From JAEMQF01 sp963775015 (GTDB lineage: Bacteria; Pseudomonadota; Gammaproteobacteria; Burkholderiales; Burkholderiaceae_C): a stretch of DNA of 64,000 nucleotides. Positions 53,513 to 62,774 of this stretch are shown piece after piece. The stretch is taken from positions 449,826 through 513,825 of the forward strand of contig CAVZHI010000001.1 in NCBI GenBank assembly GCA_963775015.1, in the 5' to 3' direction. The translations under genes were made by a program, and so were the position numbers. Each line of letters opens with the position of its first letter. The first letter of the stretch is position 1. The notes under the pieces were generated by a model. It had not been told where the DNA came from, did no database searches, and saw only the letters and a program-made list of their open reading frames with translations.

Positions 53513-54595
53513 CTACGACGGCAAGAAGTCCACCGGCCAGGTCACGACCATCTGCTCGACGTCTTTCGCGCCGAAGTCGAACTGGCGGATTCGCGCGAGC
53601 AGTTTGCGCTCCAGCTCGGCGGCCTTGAGCTCGGTCGAGACGATCCGCACGTCGATCACTTCACCCGTCGGCCCGATCTTCAACTCGAGCACGACCTTGC
53701 CTTGCAGCGCAGGTTCTTCGCGCAGGGCTCGGTTGTAGATCGCGTAGATCGCACCCTTGTTGCGCTCGAACACGAGCTTGATTTCTTCGATCGAGCGCGA
53801 TGCCTTGCCGCTGCCGCTGCGCTTGAGCGTCCCGCCGGCGCCGCCACCCGTGCCCGTGCCGTCGCCCTTGCCGCCACCGCCGCCAGGCCCGCCACCCCCG
53901 CCCCCGCCGGCGACCCCCGCGACGAGGGTCGTTGCGCGGCCCGCGAGGCCTCCGCCGCCAGTGTCGCGGCTGAAGCCTGCGGTGTTGATGCCGCCGCTGC
54001 CTCGGGTGGCGTTCGAGGTGATGAGTGCGCGATCCGGCAGCCCGGCTTGCGTGCCTGCGCCGACGCCCACGCCGGTGCCGGTGCCCACACCCGGGCCCAA
54101 CTTGATGTCTTGCTTCAACTGCACCGCAATCGGCGCGCCGCGCAGGGCATTGAGTTCATTCGTCATTGCCAGCAGGCCGACGCCGGCGGCCCTGCGCCGA
54201 GCGGTTTCAATCGCCTCGCCCGGAGGTTTGTTCGGCTGGGGCCGGCGTGCCTCGGGAACCGGCGGTGCCTTGGCCGCCGGCTCGGGTTTGGGGTTTTCGG
54301 TCTTTGCGGCGTCCGGTTTGGTGAGCGGGGTGTCGGGCTTGACCGCGGGTTTGGGGGGCGGTGGCGGTTCGCGCTCGAGGATCAGTTTGGCCAGACGCGG
54401 CGGCAATTCGACGGGTTTGCTGCGGTCCTCCGCCGGCTTGGGCCAAAGCAGGAACAGCAGGCACAGCAAGGCGCAAGCGGCGAGCACGCGCTGGCGGATC
54501 CTGCGGAACCGCACTTCGTCTTGCACGACGATCGCCCACGGCAGCACCGGCAGGCGAAACGTCACCGCGGAGGACATGGCGGCAGCAGTGCTCAC
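53513..54595 (-). CDS. AgmX/PglI- or TonB-like energy-coupling protein
   Basis: The 360-residue protein has one membrane helix near the N-terminus (about 37-51, RVLAACALLCLLFLLW). A proline/lysine-rich region follows (70-125), then an alpha-helical part, a long glycine-rich segment (170-262) and a C-terminal domain with SIEEIKLVFERNKGAIYAIY, GKVVLELKIGPTGEVIDVRI and LLARIRQFDFGAKDVEQM. This C-terminal fold is the AgmX/PglI (TonB-like) domain known from gliding-motility and TonB-type systems. With ExbB and two ExbDs upstream (4-base overlap with the nearest) it should carry proton-motive energy to an outer-membrane partner. What is driven is unknown. Confidence 0.85.
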   Translation of the reverse strand: MSTAAAMSSAVTFRLPVLPWAIVVQDEVRFRRIRQRVLAACALLCLLFLLWPKPAEDRSKPVELPPRLAKLILEREPPPPPKPAVKPDTPLTKPDAAKTENPKPEPAAKAPPVPEARRPQPNKPPGEAIETARRRAAGVGLLAMTNELNALRGAPIAVQLKQDIKLGPGVGTGTGVGVGAGTQAGLPDRALITSNATRGSGGINTAGFSRDTGGGGLAGRATTLVAGVAGGGGGGGPGGGGGKGDGTGTGGGAGGTLKRSGSGKASRSIEEIKLVFERNKGAIYAIYNRALREEPALQGKVVLELKIGPTGEVIDVRIVSTELKAAELERKLLARIRQFDFGAKDVEQMVVTWPVDFLPS

Positions 54596-55086
54596 GACGC
54601 GTACTTCCCGACGACGGCAAACGAGACTTCGCTGAAATTCGCGCGCGCTGCCGTGTACATCACCTTGCGCAGCAGGCGGTACGGAATGTCCTTGTCGCCC
54701 ATGATCGTGACGGCTCTGCTCTTTTCCTCGTTCTCCTTGCGGATCACCTGGCGGCTGGACTGAAGGTCGAGCTCGGCCTTGAGGCTCGAGATCAGGTCGC
54801 CGTCGGTGCGCAGCACATCGGCGACGGAGGCAATGAGGCGGCCGCCGACGATGATGTCGGAGCCGTTGACGAGAACCACCACGGTCTCGCGTGGGCTCTT
54901 CTCAGACGTCGAGTCGGGCAACTTCACCGCCTTGTTGCTCGGCAGCAGTTCCACGCCGGTGGCGCCCGACATGAGGAAGAAGATCAGGATCGTGAAGATG
55001 TCGATCAGCGACACCAGGTTCATGTCCAGACCGCTCTTGTTGCGGTCGCGCCGCTCGGCGCGCTTTTCCAGCGGGCTGAGTTTCAT
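54592..55086 (-). CDS. ExbD/TolR-type protein, copy 2
   Basis: The 164-residue protein has a short cytoplasmic N-terminus (KLSPLEKRAERRDRNKSGLD), one helix (about 23-43, MNLVSLIDIFTILIFFLMSG) with the proton-pathway Asp in SLIDIF, and a periplasmic domain. It partners ExbB as part of the proton-driven motor. It is slightly different from the first ExbD, so the motor probably contains both. It overlaps its neighbours by 4 bases on each side (ATGA), showing tight coupling. Confidence 0.87.
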   Translation of the reverse strand: MKLSPLEKRAERRDRNKSGLDMNLVSLIDIFTILIFFLMSGATGVELLPSNKAVKLPDSTSEKSPRETVVVLVNGSDIIVGGRLIASVADVLRTDGDLISSLKAELDLQSSRQVIRKENEEKSRAVTIMGDKDIPYRLLRKVMYTAARANFSEVSFAVVGKYAS

Positions 55087-55580
55087 GAGCCACCCTGCCT
55101 GCGGGGCGCGTCGCCGATCGAGATGTCGGGAAACAGCGCCGTGCGAACTGTCTTGGGGCCGTTCACGGTGAGGTTCTCGCGCACCGCGTCCATCACCTGC
55201 ACGAGCGCGTCGTAGGGCGTGTCGGGTTGGGCGAGAACGGTCGCCGCGGTCTGCTCGGGGAATTTGGCCTTGATCGTCTGAACCAGGCTGCCCAGGGCCT
55301 GCACGTCATGTTTGCCCGGGCCGGTATTGGGAATGCGCTGGATCAGGCCACCGATTCTGTCGCCCACTTCGAGCGCGTCAGGGCGGATCACGATCTCCAG
55401 CTTGAGGTCCTGCACCTTCAGTTGTTCGACGCCAGACGATTGCGCCGGGAGCGTCAGGTCGAGCACCGACAGACGCGTGAACACGGCCGTCGACAACAGG
55501 AACGGCACGAGCACGACGATGAGGTTGATGAACGCCGTGACCTCGAGTTCGGCCACGTGTTTCTTGAGGCGTCTCGGCAT
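55083..55580 (-). CDS. ExbD/TolR-type protein, copy 1
   Basis: The 165-residue protein begins MPRRLKKHVAELEVTAFINL. Its helix (about 16-36) reads INLIVVLVPFLLSTAVFTRL, and the usual Asp of the ExbD helix (NLIDVM-type) is replaced: the visible residues are FINLIVVLVPF, without an acidic residue. The periplasmic part ends with QTAATVLAQPDTPYDALVQV. Lack of the proton-accepting Asp suggests a structural partner to the second, Asp-containing copy. It lies 2 bases after exbB. Confidence 0.82.
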   Translation of the reverse strand: MPRRLKKHVAELEVTAFINLIVVLVPFLLSTAVFTRLSVLDLTLPAQSSGVEQLKVQDLKLEIVIRPDALEVGDRIGGLIQRIPNTGPGKHDVQALGSLVQTIKAKFPEQTAATVLAQPDTPYDALVQVMDAVRENLTVNGPKTVRTALFPDISIGDAPRRQGGS

Positions 55581-55582
55581 GC

Positions 55583-56242
55583 TTACCTCGCGGCGCTGCT
55601 CGCCGACTCGGACTTCAGGCGCTGCACCAGATTCAGGAAGCTGATCTTCGCCGCCTCCAGGCCGTCGACGATTTCACTCGTGCGCGCTTGCAGGAAGGCG
55701 TGAATCAGCAGGAACGGAATCGCCACCATGAGCGCGAACGCGGTGTTGTTCATCGCGATCGAAATACTCGCTGACAGCAGCTCGGCTTTCTCCGCCGGGT
55801 TCACTTGCGCGACCGCGGTAAAGCCCTTGATCAAGCCGATGATCGTGCCGAGCAGACCCACGAGCGTGATCACGTTGGCGAAGGTCGCGATGTAGTGAGT
55901 GCGCTTTTCCAGGCGCGGGACGATTTCCATCATGCCTTCTTCCATCGCCGCGTCGAGGTCTTCGCGGCGGCTTTGGCTTTGCATGCGCACCAGACCGTGG
56001 GTGACGATCTTGCCGATGGCGGCGTCGGAGTTCGAGGTCACGCCGTGCGCCTCCTTGAACTTGCCGTTTTGCAACATCGGCAGGACCTTGGCCCAGAGCT
56101 TGCGGTTCTGGCTGCGCGCGCGGTTCAGGAACACGTAGCGCTCGATCGCGATCGACATGCCCACGGCCATGATCAGGATGCTCGGGTAGATGAACAGGCC
56201 GCTGTCCTGAAAGAACTTCACGGCGGTTTCGAAGGCGGTCAT
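55583..56242 (-). CDS. MotA/TolQ/ExbB proton-channel protein
   Basis: The 219-residue protein has three helices: one near residues 12-32 (DSGLFIYPSILIMAVGMSIA), then a long cytoplasmic loop, then two near 118-140 and 155-180. The conserved HYIATFANVITLVGLLGTII and TAFALMVAIPFLL are the TolQ/ExbB channel helices. It forms the proton channel with the two ExbDs. The start at 56242 follows AGGAG-type bases. It is the first motor gene, 77 bases downstream of the small unknown protein. Confidence 0.88.
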   Translation of the reverse strand: MTAFETAVKFFQDSGLFIYPSILIMAVGMSIAIERYVFLNRARSQNRKLWAKVLPMLQNGKFKEAHGVTSNSDAAIGKIVTHGLVRMQSQSRREDLDAAMEEGMMEIVPRLEKRTHYIATFANVITLVGLLGTIIGLIKGFTAVAQVNPAEKAELLSASISIAMNNTAFALMVAIPFLLIHAFLQARTSEIVDGLEAAKISFLNLVQRLKSESASSAAR

Positions 56243-56319
56243 GGCTTTTCTCCTAGGGGAAATCGGAAATCGAACAGTCGGTTATCGAACGGATTCGGCT
56301 GAAATTGAGGCCGCAGCGC

Positions 56320-56646
56320 CTATTGGATCGGGCTGGAAGGTTGGGACGCTGGCGTGACACGCGCCTGGACCTGGGCGTCGTAGTGAACCTGACGCCGAAA
56401 TACATCGCGGTCCAGCGGCGCGAGCGACTCGTCGAGAACGCTGGTCATCGGCTTGCCGGACAGATCGCCGGGAACCGGCTTCTTCCAGGGCATGATGTAG
56501 AGGACCTTGGGCAACTCGCGATTGCCGATGATTTGCGAGCGCTCGAGATCGGCCCGGTCCTGGGCGAACAGTGGCCAGGCGAGCGCGCTGCTGCACAGCG
56601 CGATCGCGGCGCGCGCGCACAGCCTGGGGCCGTGGTTCGAATTCAT
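56320..56646 (-). CDS. Small exported protein of the ExbBD operon
   Basis: The 108-residue product has a signal peptide (MNSNHGPRLCARAAIALCSS to PLFAQ, cut before DRADLE). A mature part follows with DLERSQIIGNRELPKVLYIM and PWKKPVPGDLSGKPMTSVLD. I do not recognise a named family. Its start overlaps the preceding lipoprotein gene by 4 bases, and it precedes exbB. The rigid position points to a subunit or assembly factor of the envelope complex. Confidence 0.72.
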   Translation of the reverse strand: MNSNHGPRLCARAAIALCSSALAWPLFAQDRADLERSQIIGNRELPKVLYIMPWKKPVPGDLSGKPMTSVLDESLAPLDRDVFRRQVHYDAQVQARVTPASQPSSPIQ

Positions 56647-57410
56647 TCCTTCTCCTTTCGCGCCAGCATGGCGTGCTGGGGCTTGCGGTTCTTCAGGTCA
56701 GCCACCCACTTGACGACGGTGGTGTCGCCGCCGGGCGAGAGCGCCAGGTAGCGACCGTAGAGTTCGAGCGCGCGCTTGCCGTCCCACAGGTACAGGTCGT
56801 GCAGGATTCCCAGGTTGAGGTGGGGTGACGCATAGCTCGGGTCGAGCGCGATCGCCCGTTGATAGGCCTCGCGAGCCTTCGTGAACTTGCCGACCTCGCG
56901 ATACGCAATGCCGAGTTGATTGAAGAAGATCGGCTGGCTCGGGCTGGCGGCCACCGCCGCCTCGAGCTCGGCCACTGCGAGTTCTGCCTTGCCTGCATGG
57001 CGGTGAATCAGCCCCAGGTTCGCGTGCGCTCCGCCGAGTTCGGGGTTCGATGCGATGAGCGCCTTGAAGCCGCGTTCGGCGTCGGCGAGGCGACCCGCAC
57101 GCATCGCGCGCAACGCCTCGTCGAAAGCGCGCTGTACCGCGGCGCTGACGGGCGGCAATTCGGCGGGCTTTTCCGGCTCAGGCGCGGCTTCGGTGTGCGC
57201 CACTTCGCTGCCGGCCGCGGACGCGGGTGAGGCGGCGGCCGGTGCCGACTGCACCGTGTCGGTCACGGGCGCTGCGCTGGTGGCGGAGTCCGCGCTCGAG
57301 AAGCTCTCTTTCAAGCTCTTCAACGGCGCGTCGAGCGCGGCGCAACCCGCCGCGGCAACGCACAGCAGCGTCAGGATCGGCTTGCGCCAGGGGAATTCAA
57401 CGGATCGCAT
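56643..57410 (-). CDS. TPR lipoprotein of the ExbBD operon
   Basis: The 255-residue protein begins MRSVEFPWRKPILTLLCVAA and continues AGCAAL, a lipobox with Cys at residue 23, so it is lipidated. A Ser/Ala/Pro linker (30-85) leads to TPR repeats (about 90-240: FDEALRAMRAGRLADAERGF, GGAHANLGLIHRHAGKAELA, FNQLGIAYREVGKFTKAREA, YASPHLNLGILHDLYLWDGK). It presumably holds partner proteins in the periplasm. The start overlaps the large TPR gene by 14 bases. Confidence 0.82.
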   Translation of the reverse strand: MRSVEFPWRKPILTLLCVAAAGCAALDAPLKSLKESFSSADSATSAAPVTDTVQSAPAAASPASAAGSEVAHTEAAPEPEKPAELPPVSAAVQRAFDEALRAMRAGRLADAERGFKALIASNPELGGAHANLGLIHRHAGKAELAVAELEAAVAASPSQPIFFNQLGIAYREVGKFTKAREAYQRAIALDPSYASPHLNLGILHDLYLWDGKRALELYGRYLALSPGGDTTVVKWVADLKNRKPQHAMLARKEKE

Positions 57411-60243
57411 CGATGGTCACCTCGCTGCGTTCGGACTTGCGGTAGCGCACCGGGCGCAGTTCTCCCAGCGCAGCGAAACTGTTCTTGATCCACTTATCGT
57501 AGTGGCCGTCGGCGGTGCGGCGCGCGTTCACTTCGTGCAGTTCCGCGGCCTTTTCCTCAAAGGGGAAGGCCTGCTCTTCGAGCATCACGTTGTACTGCTC
57601 GACCTCGGCCTTGGACAGCTTCTTCGGCCGCTGCGAGCCCATCAAGGCCTTGCCGAAGTCGCGATAAAGTGCCGCGGTATGAAAGGTGGCGGCGGTCGTG
57701 ACTTCGGCCACGCCGTACTCGGAGGCGACGCCGTACGCCTTCATCACCTCTTCCATCTTTGCCTTCTTCAGCTTGAGTTGCTTTTGCAGCGGCTCGATCA
57801 GCGCCACCTTGCGGTACTCCTCGAGTGCCGGCGCGGCGAGCGCGAGCGCCGCCATGCCGCCGAGTGTTTTCGTGCGCTCGGTGCGCGCCTTGCCCGCGCC
57901 ACGCTCGATCTGGAATATCTCTTTCCACAGGGCAAGCTCGCGCGCTGGATTGGCGTCGTCTTTGGCCAGGCGCGTCAGGCGAAACCGCGCTTCGAGTGCA
58001 GGTTCGAACGGTTCGGGAAACTGCTTCGCATAGCGCTCGTAGGCTCTTGTGGCACCGGCGCGTGCCGCGGCCTTGTCGGCAGCGCTTGCCTTTTCGACCG
58101 CCCGGTCGTGCAATTCGGCGGACTGCCAGAGTGCGCCGCGAACCACTTTCGGGTCTTTGTCGGTGAGTGCGATGCGTTCGAACTCACCTGCCGCTTTCAC
58201 CCAATGCCCGTTCTCGAGATAGGCCACGGCGAGCTTCGCGCCGACGTCTCCCTGCAGCGCGTGGTTCGGATAGCGCTGGCGAAAGTCTTCGAGCGTGCGA
58301 GCCGCACCATCCCAGTCTTTCAGACCCAACAACACGGCGGCCGCGTCGAACTGTGCCGTGGCTCGGACGGCCGACTGCGGTGCAAGCGTGGCGATGCGAT
58401 TGAAGTGCGCGACCGCGTCGAGTGCCTTGCCCGCGGCACGCGCCTGCTCGCCCTGTTTGTACGCCGACGCCGCCAAGCGCTCGATCAGTGCCTTGCGGGT
58501 CGGGTCGTCCTGTGCGGTCAGGGACAGCACTTGGACGTAGGAACTCTCGGCTTTGGCGAAGCCGCCGCTGTCGAAGGCAACGTGGCCGATCACGGTCCAG
58601 GCCACCTTGCGCTGCGCCGCTGTGGCCGCGGGCTGCAATTCGAGCACGCGTTCGGCGACGCTTGCGGCCTGCTCGGTATCGCGCAGCGCGAACAGCTTTT
58701 CCGCCGCATTCGTCAACACCAGGCCGTTCCGTGCATCCCCCGGAAATTCCTTCGCAAACAGCAACGCGCTGTCGACGGAGCTGCGCTGAAGCGCAGCGAG
58801 TTGCTTGGCGTCGGCGCCTTTCTTTTCCAGAGCTGCGTAACTCAGCAGCGCCGAGTAGCCGGCGTCGGCGCTTTTCGCGTGATGCGGGTACTTGTAGGCG
58901 GTGCGCTCGTACTCGACGGCAGCCAGCGCGAGTTGCCCACTTTCAAACAACAACTCGGCGAGCAGGAAGTTGTGCTGTGCTGTGCTCGGGTCCTGCGGAA
59001 ACGCGACGATGAATTCCCGATACCAGCGCACCGCTTCCTGGTAATCGGCGCTCGCCTTGCTCTTCTGGGCACTCGCGTGATAGTGGCGTGCCAGTTCCGC
59101 GAGGTGCGTCTTGACGAGCGGCTGTGCCCGCTCCCAGCCGGCCGGATTCGCCTTGCGGAATTCGCTCGCCGCGCCGTAGCGGTCGACGTACTCCTTCTTC
59201 GCCTCCAGCGCGAGGCCGGCCAGACCGGCGCGCTGATAAATCTCGATGACTTGCGCCTGCAGCACAGGGGCCTGCGAGTGCAGAGGCTCGCGGCGCGCAA
59301 AGGCGGCCAACGTGTCGGCCGCGTCCTTGTTGCGGTCCTGCTTCAGGTAGAGCTCGGCCAGTTCCTGGTAGACGCGAAATTCGTAGGCACGCCGCGCATC
59401 CGTGTTGATGTACGGTGCGATCGATTCGGCGCCTTGCAGATTCGCCAGGCTCAGACTCAGCACCCGAAACGTGTCTTCGACGAGTTCGCGGTCGGCGCGC
59501 GTCAAGTTCGGCTGAGCCTCCAGCGCTTCATCTTGCGAAACGCCGTCGAGTTTGCCGTCAAGCACGGCGAAAAACGGATTCAGCGAATCTTCCAGGCGGC
59601 CTTGTTTGAAGATCGTCCAGCCCTGCATGTAGAGCGCCCGCTCGTGGTAGACCTTGTCGGCGCTGGCCAGCACCGCGCTGTACGCTTGTTCGGCCTTGGC
59701 GTAGTCACGCATCGCGAACAACAATTCGCCGCGCCTGAATTGCGCTTCGTCGCGGTTCGGCGAATTCGGGAAGTCGCGCACCAGCTGGTCCAGCGTTTTC
59801 AATGCCAATTCGAGAGCGCCGCCCTGTTCGTGGGCCCGCGCCAACTGGTACAAGACGCGGCCGTTGCCGGGATCCTGGGGATGACTGCGCAGGTATTCCT
59901 GGTAGCGCGTGATCGCGGCGCGATAGTCGGAGTGCACACCCTTGGCCTGACCGTCGGCGACGCGCCGATCGACGCTGTCCATTTCCAGGTCGCCCAGGCG
60001 GCGCATGGCCTCGGGGCGCTGCGAAGCGCGCGGCGCGGTGTCGAGAAACTTCCGATAGGCCGCGATCGCTTGCTCTTGGCTGCCCTTGATGCCGGGGTCG
60101 GGAGCAATCTCGACGCTGCGGCTCGACAGGCTCGCGAGAGTCGGCTGGTTGTCGGACGCATCTTTGCGCGCGCTCGAGCAAGCGCCGAGCGTGAGCAGCG
60201 CCGCGCAGAGGGCAGGCAGGCTGAGCCTAGGGCTGCTTCGCAT
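57397..60243 (-). CDS. Large TPR lipoprotein of the ExbBD operon
   Basis: The 948-residue protein starts at ATG 60243 (MRSSPRLSLPALCAALLTLG then ACSS, lipobox Cys at residue 22). It is almost wholly TPR-like helical hairpins, for example AIAAYRKFLDTAPRASQRPE, LYQLARAHEQGGALELALKT and AVAYLENGHWVKAAGEFERI, with about 15-20 units. It could form a long periplasmic scaffold beside the peptidoglycan. The start overlaps the upstream gene by 17 bases. The antisense strand carries a 1,084-codon open frame that is only a shadow. Proteins like this accompany AgmX/TolQR-type clusters. Confidence 0.82.
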   Translation of the reverse strand: MRSSPRLSLPALCAALLTLGACSSARKDASDNQPTLASLSSRSVEIAPDPGIKGSQEQAIAAYRKFLDTAPRASQRPEAMRRLGDLEMDSVDRRVADGQAKGVHSDYRAAITRYQEYLRSHPQDPGNGRVLYQLARAHEQGGALELALKTLDQLVRDFPNSPNRDEAQFRRGELLFAMRDYAKAEQAYSAVLASADKVYHERALYMQGWTIFKQGRLEDSLNPFFAVLDGKLDGVSQDEALEAQPNLTRADRELVEDTFRVLSLSLANLQGAESIAPYINTDARRAYEFRVYQELAELYLKQDRNKDAADTLAAFARREPLHSQAPVLQAQVIEIYQRAGLAGLALEAKKEYVDRYGAASEFRKANPAGWERAQPLVKTHLAELARHYHASAQKSKASADYQEAVRWYREFIVAFPQDPSTAQHNFLLAELLFESGQLALAAVEYERTAYKYPHHAKSADAGYSALLSYAALEKKGADAKQLAALQRSSVDSALLFAKEFPGDARNGLVLTNAAEKLFALRDTEQAASVAERVLELQPAATAAQRKVAWTVIGHVAFDSGGFAKAESSYVQVLSLTAQDDPTRKALIERLAASAYKQGEQARAAGKALDAVAHFNRIATLAPQSAVRATAQFDAAAVLLGLKDWDGAARTLEDFRQRYPNHALQGDVGAKLAVAYLENGHWVKAAGEFERIALTDKDPKVVRGALWQSAELHDRAVEKASAADKAAARAGATRAYERYAKQFPEPFEPALEARFRLTRLAKDDANPARELALWKEIFQIERGAGKARTERTKTLGGMAALALAAPALEEYRKVALIEPLQKQLKLKKAKMEEVMKAYGVASEYGVAEVTTAATFHTAALYRDFGKALMGSQRPKKLSKAEVEQYNVMLEEQAFPFEEKAAELHEVNARRTADGHYDKWIKNSFAALGELRPVRYRKSERSEVTIDAIR

Positions 60244-62170
60244 GATCGGCGTCCTGCGCGAGATGCGCACGGTCGTGCAGTTGCGCAACCGCGAATCGCG
60301 CCTGCGTGATGTAGCCGGCGAGGTGGTCCTTCTGACGCAGCAACTCGACCACGGCGAGCTCCTGAACCTCACCTCGTTGCTCGCCGGTGAGTGCAACGAC
60401 GCGCGGGATCAGCGCGCGAATTCGCGTCGCGAGTTCGACGATGCGGCGGCCGAAGGCGTCGAATCGCGCTGGCTCTTCGACTTGGGCCCGCGAAAGCGCC
60501 GCTTCACGCTCGCGCGCGTCGGCGAGTCCGGCGTCGACCGCTTGCAGCGACTTCTTCGTTTCCCACACCCGCGCAGTGAAGTCTTGCGCGAGTTGCCACG
60601 TTATCGCGCCGGCGATGCGGCGCAGCGCTTCGGCTGCGCCTTGGATCTCGGCGTCACCCGAGTGGCGCGCGAGCGTGTCGCGCACGCTGGCGATGCGCTG
60701 CAACAGTTCGAGTTGCTTCGCATCGGCGAAGGCTGTGCCGTCGGCGTCTTCTTCGGCCCGAGTCAACTCCTGTGCCAGGGCGTCACGCTGTCGGGTCAGG
60801 CTTGCCAGGCCGGTGTCTGCGGCGACGGCTCGCACTTGGGGCAATCGCTGCGCATAAGCCTGGCGCCGGTTCGCGAGCATGTCTTCGAAGACGACCAGCT
60901 TGTCCGCCCAATTCTGCAAATTCTTGGCGAGGAAAACCAGGTCACGATAGTTCTTGAAGGCCTCTTGAAAATCGTGGCGCGCCAGAACCTGTGCCAAGTG
61001 GCCCGAGTGCGGCATGTCGGGAAGCACGCGGATGTTCCAGAACCAGCCCATTTCCTCGCCCGGATTCGAATCCAGCAAGCCGCTCAGCAGGGCACCGGAG
61101 CGAATCGCGGCAATCGACTCATCGAGCGCTTTGGTTTCGGAGTCGAATGTGTCCAACGCTGCCGTGTAGCCATCGAGCGCCTGGCCATAGGAGCCGAGCT
61201 CGGCGTAGGCGTAGGGCACGGCGAGTTTGGCCTCGAGGACTGCGGCGTCATTCGCGTCGCGGCCTGCCAGCTCGGTCCACGCGACCAAGGCGCGGCGCGG
61301 ATCTTTGGCCTCGGCGTCTGCCCAACCGAAGCCGAGCAATGCCTTGTTCGCGAGCATGCCCGACAAGCGCACCCGCTCGAGTGCGGTCTTCGCCAGATCG
61401 CTGCGCTGCTGCTGCAGCGCGGCGAACCCGAGCGCCAGGTTGGCCCGGTCGCGCAGGCTGCGCGTCTCTTCGTCGACCGCCCGGCCCCGCCCCACCAGCT
61501 CGAGCATCGCCGTTCCGTCTTCGATCTCCCCGGTCTTGATCAAGGCAACGCCGAGGTTGTAGCGCACGTAGGGGCCGGCAGCGTGGTCCTTGGGCAGGCT
61601 CGCGAGAACTCTCGCGGCCCGCGCATAGTCGGCGCTCGCCATCAGCACGTTGGCGTGCAACAGCACATGTTCTTCTTGCAGGTCGGGCGGCAGGTTCTTG
61701 CCGATGCGCGCTAAGGCGTCATTGGCCTGCACGAGGAAGCCGCGCTGGTAGCGAATCTTCGCCAGGTAAAACCAGGCGCGATCCTGGACCGCGGGGGATG
61801 CGCCCTTTTCGATCAGTTGCGCGAAGATTTCTCCGGCTTCGCGGTGCAGCCCGTAGGACAGCAGCAAGCCGCCACGCAGCACCTCGGCTTCGTCTTCATG
61901 TTTGGTGACGCGCTCGAAATGCTGCGACACCATCAGGCTCGTGACGGACGAAAAATAGTGTTCCTGATAAAAGTGGAACAACGAGTCGCCGAAGTGCGGC
62001 GCTTCGATGACCGGGCGGAACTTCTCGGCGGCGTGCGCTGCACCGGCTGCGCCGAGCGTCGCGCCGGCCGCCGCAGCGGCCATCACCGCAAGCGCGATCA
62101 GCTTGCGCGCGAATGCCGGGCGCACGCGGCGCCGCGCGTCGCTGCAGGAGGGTGAATGCGGTTCGCGCAT
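60227..62170 (-). CDS. Exported helical-repeat protein of the ExbBD operon
   Basis: The 647-residue protein has a signal (RKLIALAVMAAAAAGATLGA to AAHAA, cut before EKFRPV). The first half has TPR-like hairpins (HFGDSLFHFYQEHYFSSVTS, HREAGEIFAQLIEKG, YNLGVALIKTGEIEDGTAML). The second half is a long coiled-coil-rich helical part (about 440-640; ASLTRQRDALAQELTRAEED, DAREREAALSRAQVEEPARF). I know it only as a conserved neighbour type in such clusters. The start ATG 62170 precedes a plausible signal; longer frames upstream are arginine-rich shadows. Confidence 0.78.
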   Translation of the reverse strand: MREPHSPSCSDARRRVRPAFARKLIALAVMAAAAAGATLGAAGAAHAAEKFRPVIEAPHFGDSLFHFYQEHYFSSVTSLMVSQHFERVTKHEDEAEVLRGGLLLSYGLHREAGEIFAQLIEKGASPAVQDRAWFYLAKIRYQRGFLVQANDALARIGKNLPPDLQEEHVLLHANVLMASADYARAARVLASLPKDHAAGPYVRYNLGVALIKTGEIEDGTAMLELVGRGRAVDEETRSLRDRANLALGFAALQQQRSDLAKTALERVRLSGMLANKALLGFGWADAEAKDPRRALVAWTELAGRDANDAAVLEAKLAVPYAYAELGSYGQALDGYTAALDTFDSETKALDESIAAIRSGALLSGLLDSNPGEEMGWFWNIRVLPDMPHSGHLAQVLARHDFQEAFKNYRDLVFLAKNLQNWADKLVVFEDMLANRRQAYAQRLPQVRAVAADTGLASLTRQRDALAQELTRAEEDADGTAFADAKQLELLQRIASVRDTLARHSGDAEIQGAAEALRRIAGAITWQLAQDFTARVWETKKSLQAVDAGLADAREREAALSRAQVEEPARFDAFGRRIVELATRIRALIPRVVALTGEQRGEVQELAVVELLRQKDHLAGYITQARFAVAQLHDRAHLAQDADHAKQP

Positions 62171-62178
62171 GGCGGGAA

Positions 62179-62763
62179 TCACTGCCAGACTTTGACGTCG
62201 AATTCCGGTTGCAACTTGCCACTCGAATCCTTGATCTGGAGTTCGATGTACTTTGCGCCGGTGGTCTTTTCGAACTTGACGGTCGCGCCGCGCTTGTAGT
62301 CGCGATCGTGTGGGCCCTTGCCGGTGAAGAAGGCCGTCAGCGTGTGTTCGCCGGACTTCAGGTTGCCCACGTACATGCGTTGCACGCCGCCGCGGTGCAG
62401 CGCCTGCACTTCGAGCGGCGTGTACAGGTAGTTCGAGACCACCTTGTCGTCGAGCCTGACCTGCACCGAATCGAGCGAGAACAACTTGCCCACGTCCATC
62501 GAGACGAACAGCGCGACCTGGGTGTTCGCCGGGAACAGCAGCTCTTCTTCGAGGACGAGCAGATCGCGGTTCAGTCGGATCACGTCGCCCTTCACGTCTT
62601 GCACGCGGCCATCGAGGCCGGTCGCTGCGCTGGCAGTGTTCGGGGCGGGCTTGGCTGCGGGTGCGTCCGCACTCCACGCCGGGTGCAGCGTGAGCAGCGC
62701 CCCAAGGATGAGGATCATGCCCCCGGTCCGGTTCAGCATCGTTCGACTCAACATGGCCTTCAT
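62179..62763 (-). CDS. Exported beta-sandwich protein of the ExbBD operon
   Basis: The 194-residue protein starts at ATG 62763 with a signal peptide (MILILGALLTLHPAWSADAP). The mature part is beta-rich: VQDVKGDVIRLNRDLLVLEE, VALFVSMDVGKLFSLDSVQV, YTPLEVQALHRGGVQRMYVG, GEHTLTAFFTGKGPHDRDYK and FEKTTGAKYIELQIKDSSGK. The pattern of short strands ending in a cluster of charged residues fits an AraC/Ig-like accessory fold, but no family name is certain. It sits 11 bases after the DUF3570 gene and 8 bases before the helical protein, in the same operon. Confidence 0.7.
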   Translation of the reverse strand: MKAMLSRTMLNRTGGMILILGALLTLHPAWSADAPAAKPAPNTASAATGLDGRVQDVKGDVIRLNRDLLVLEEELLFPANTQVALFVSMDVGKLFSLDSVQVRLDDKVVSNYLYTPLEVQALHRGGVQRMYVGNLKSGEHTLTAFFTGKGPHDRDYKRGATVKFEKTTGAKYIELQIKDSSGKLQPEFDVKVWQ

Positions 62764-62774
62764 CCCCCCATTGC

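Noticed and set aside
57055..60309. 1,084-codon open frame on the plus strand
   Set aside because: It is antisense to the large TPR lipoprotein. High G+C leaves the opposite strand open; the product has no family blocks and the minus-strand gene has a lipobox and TPR pattern.
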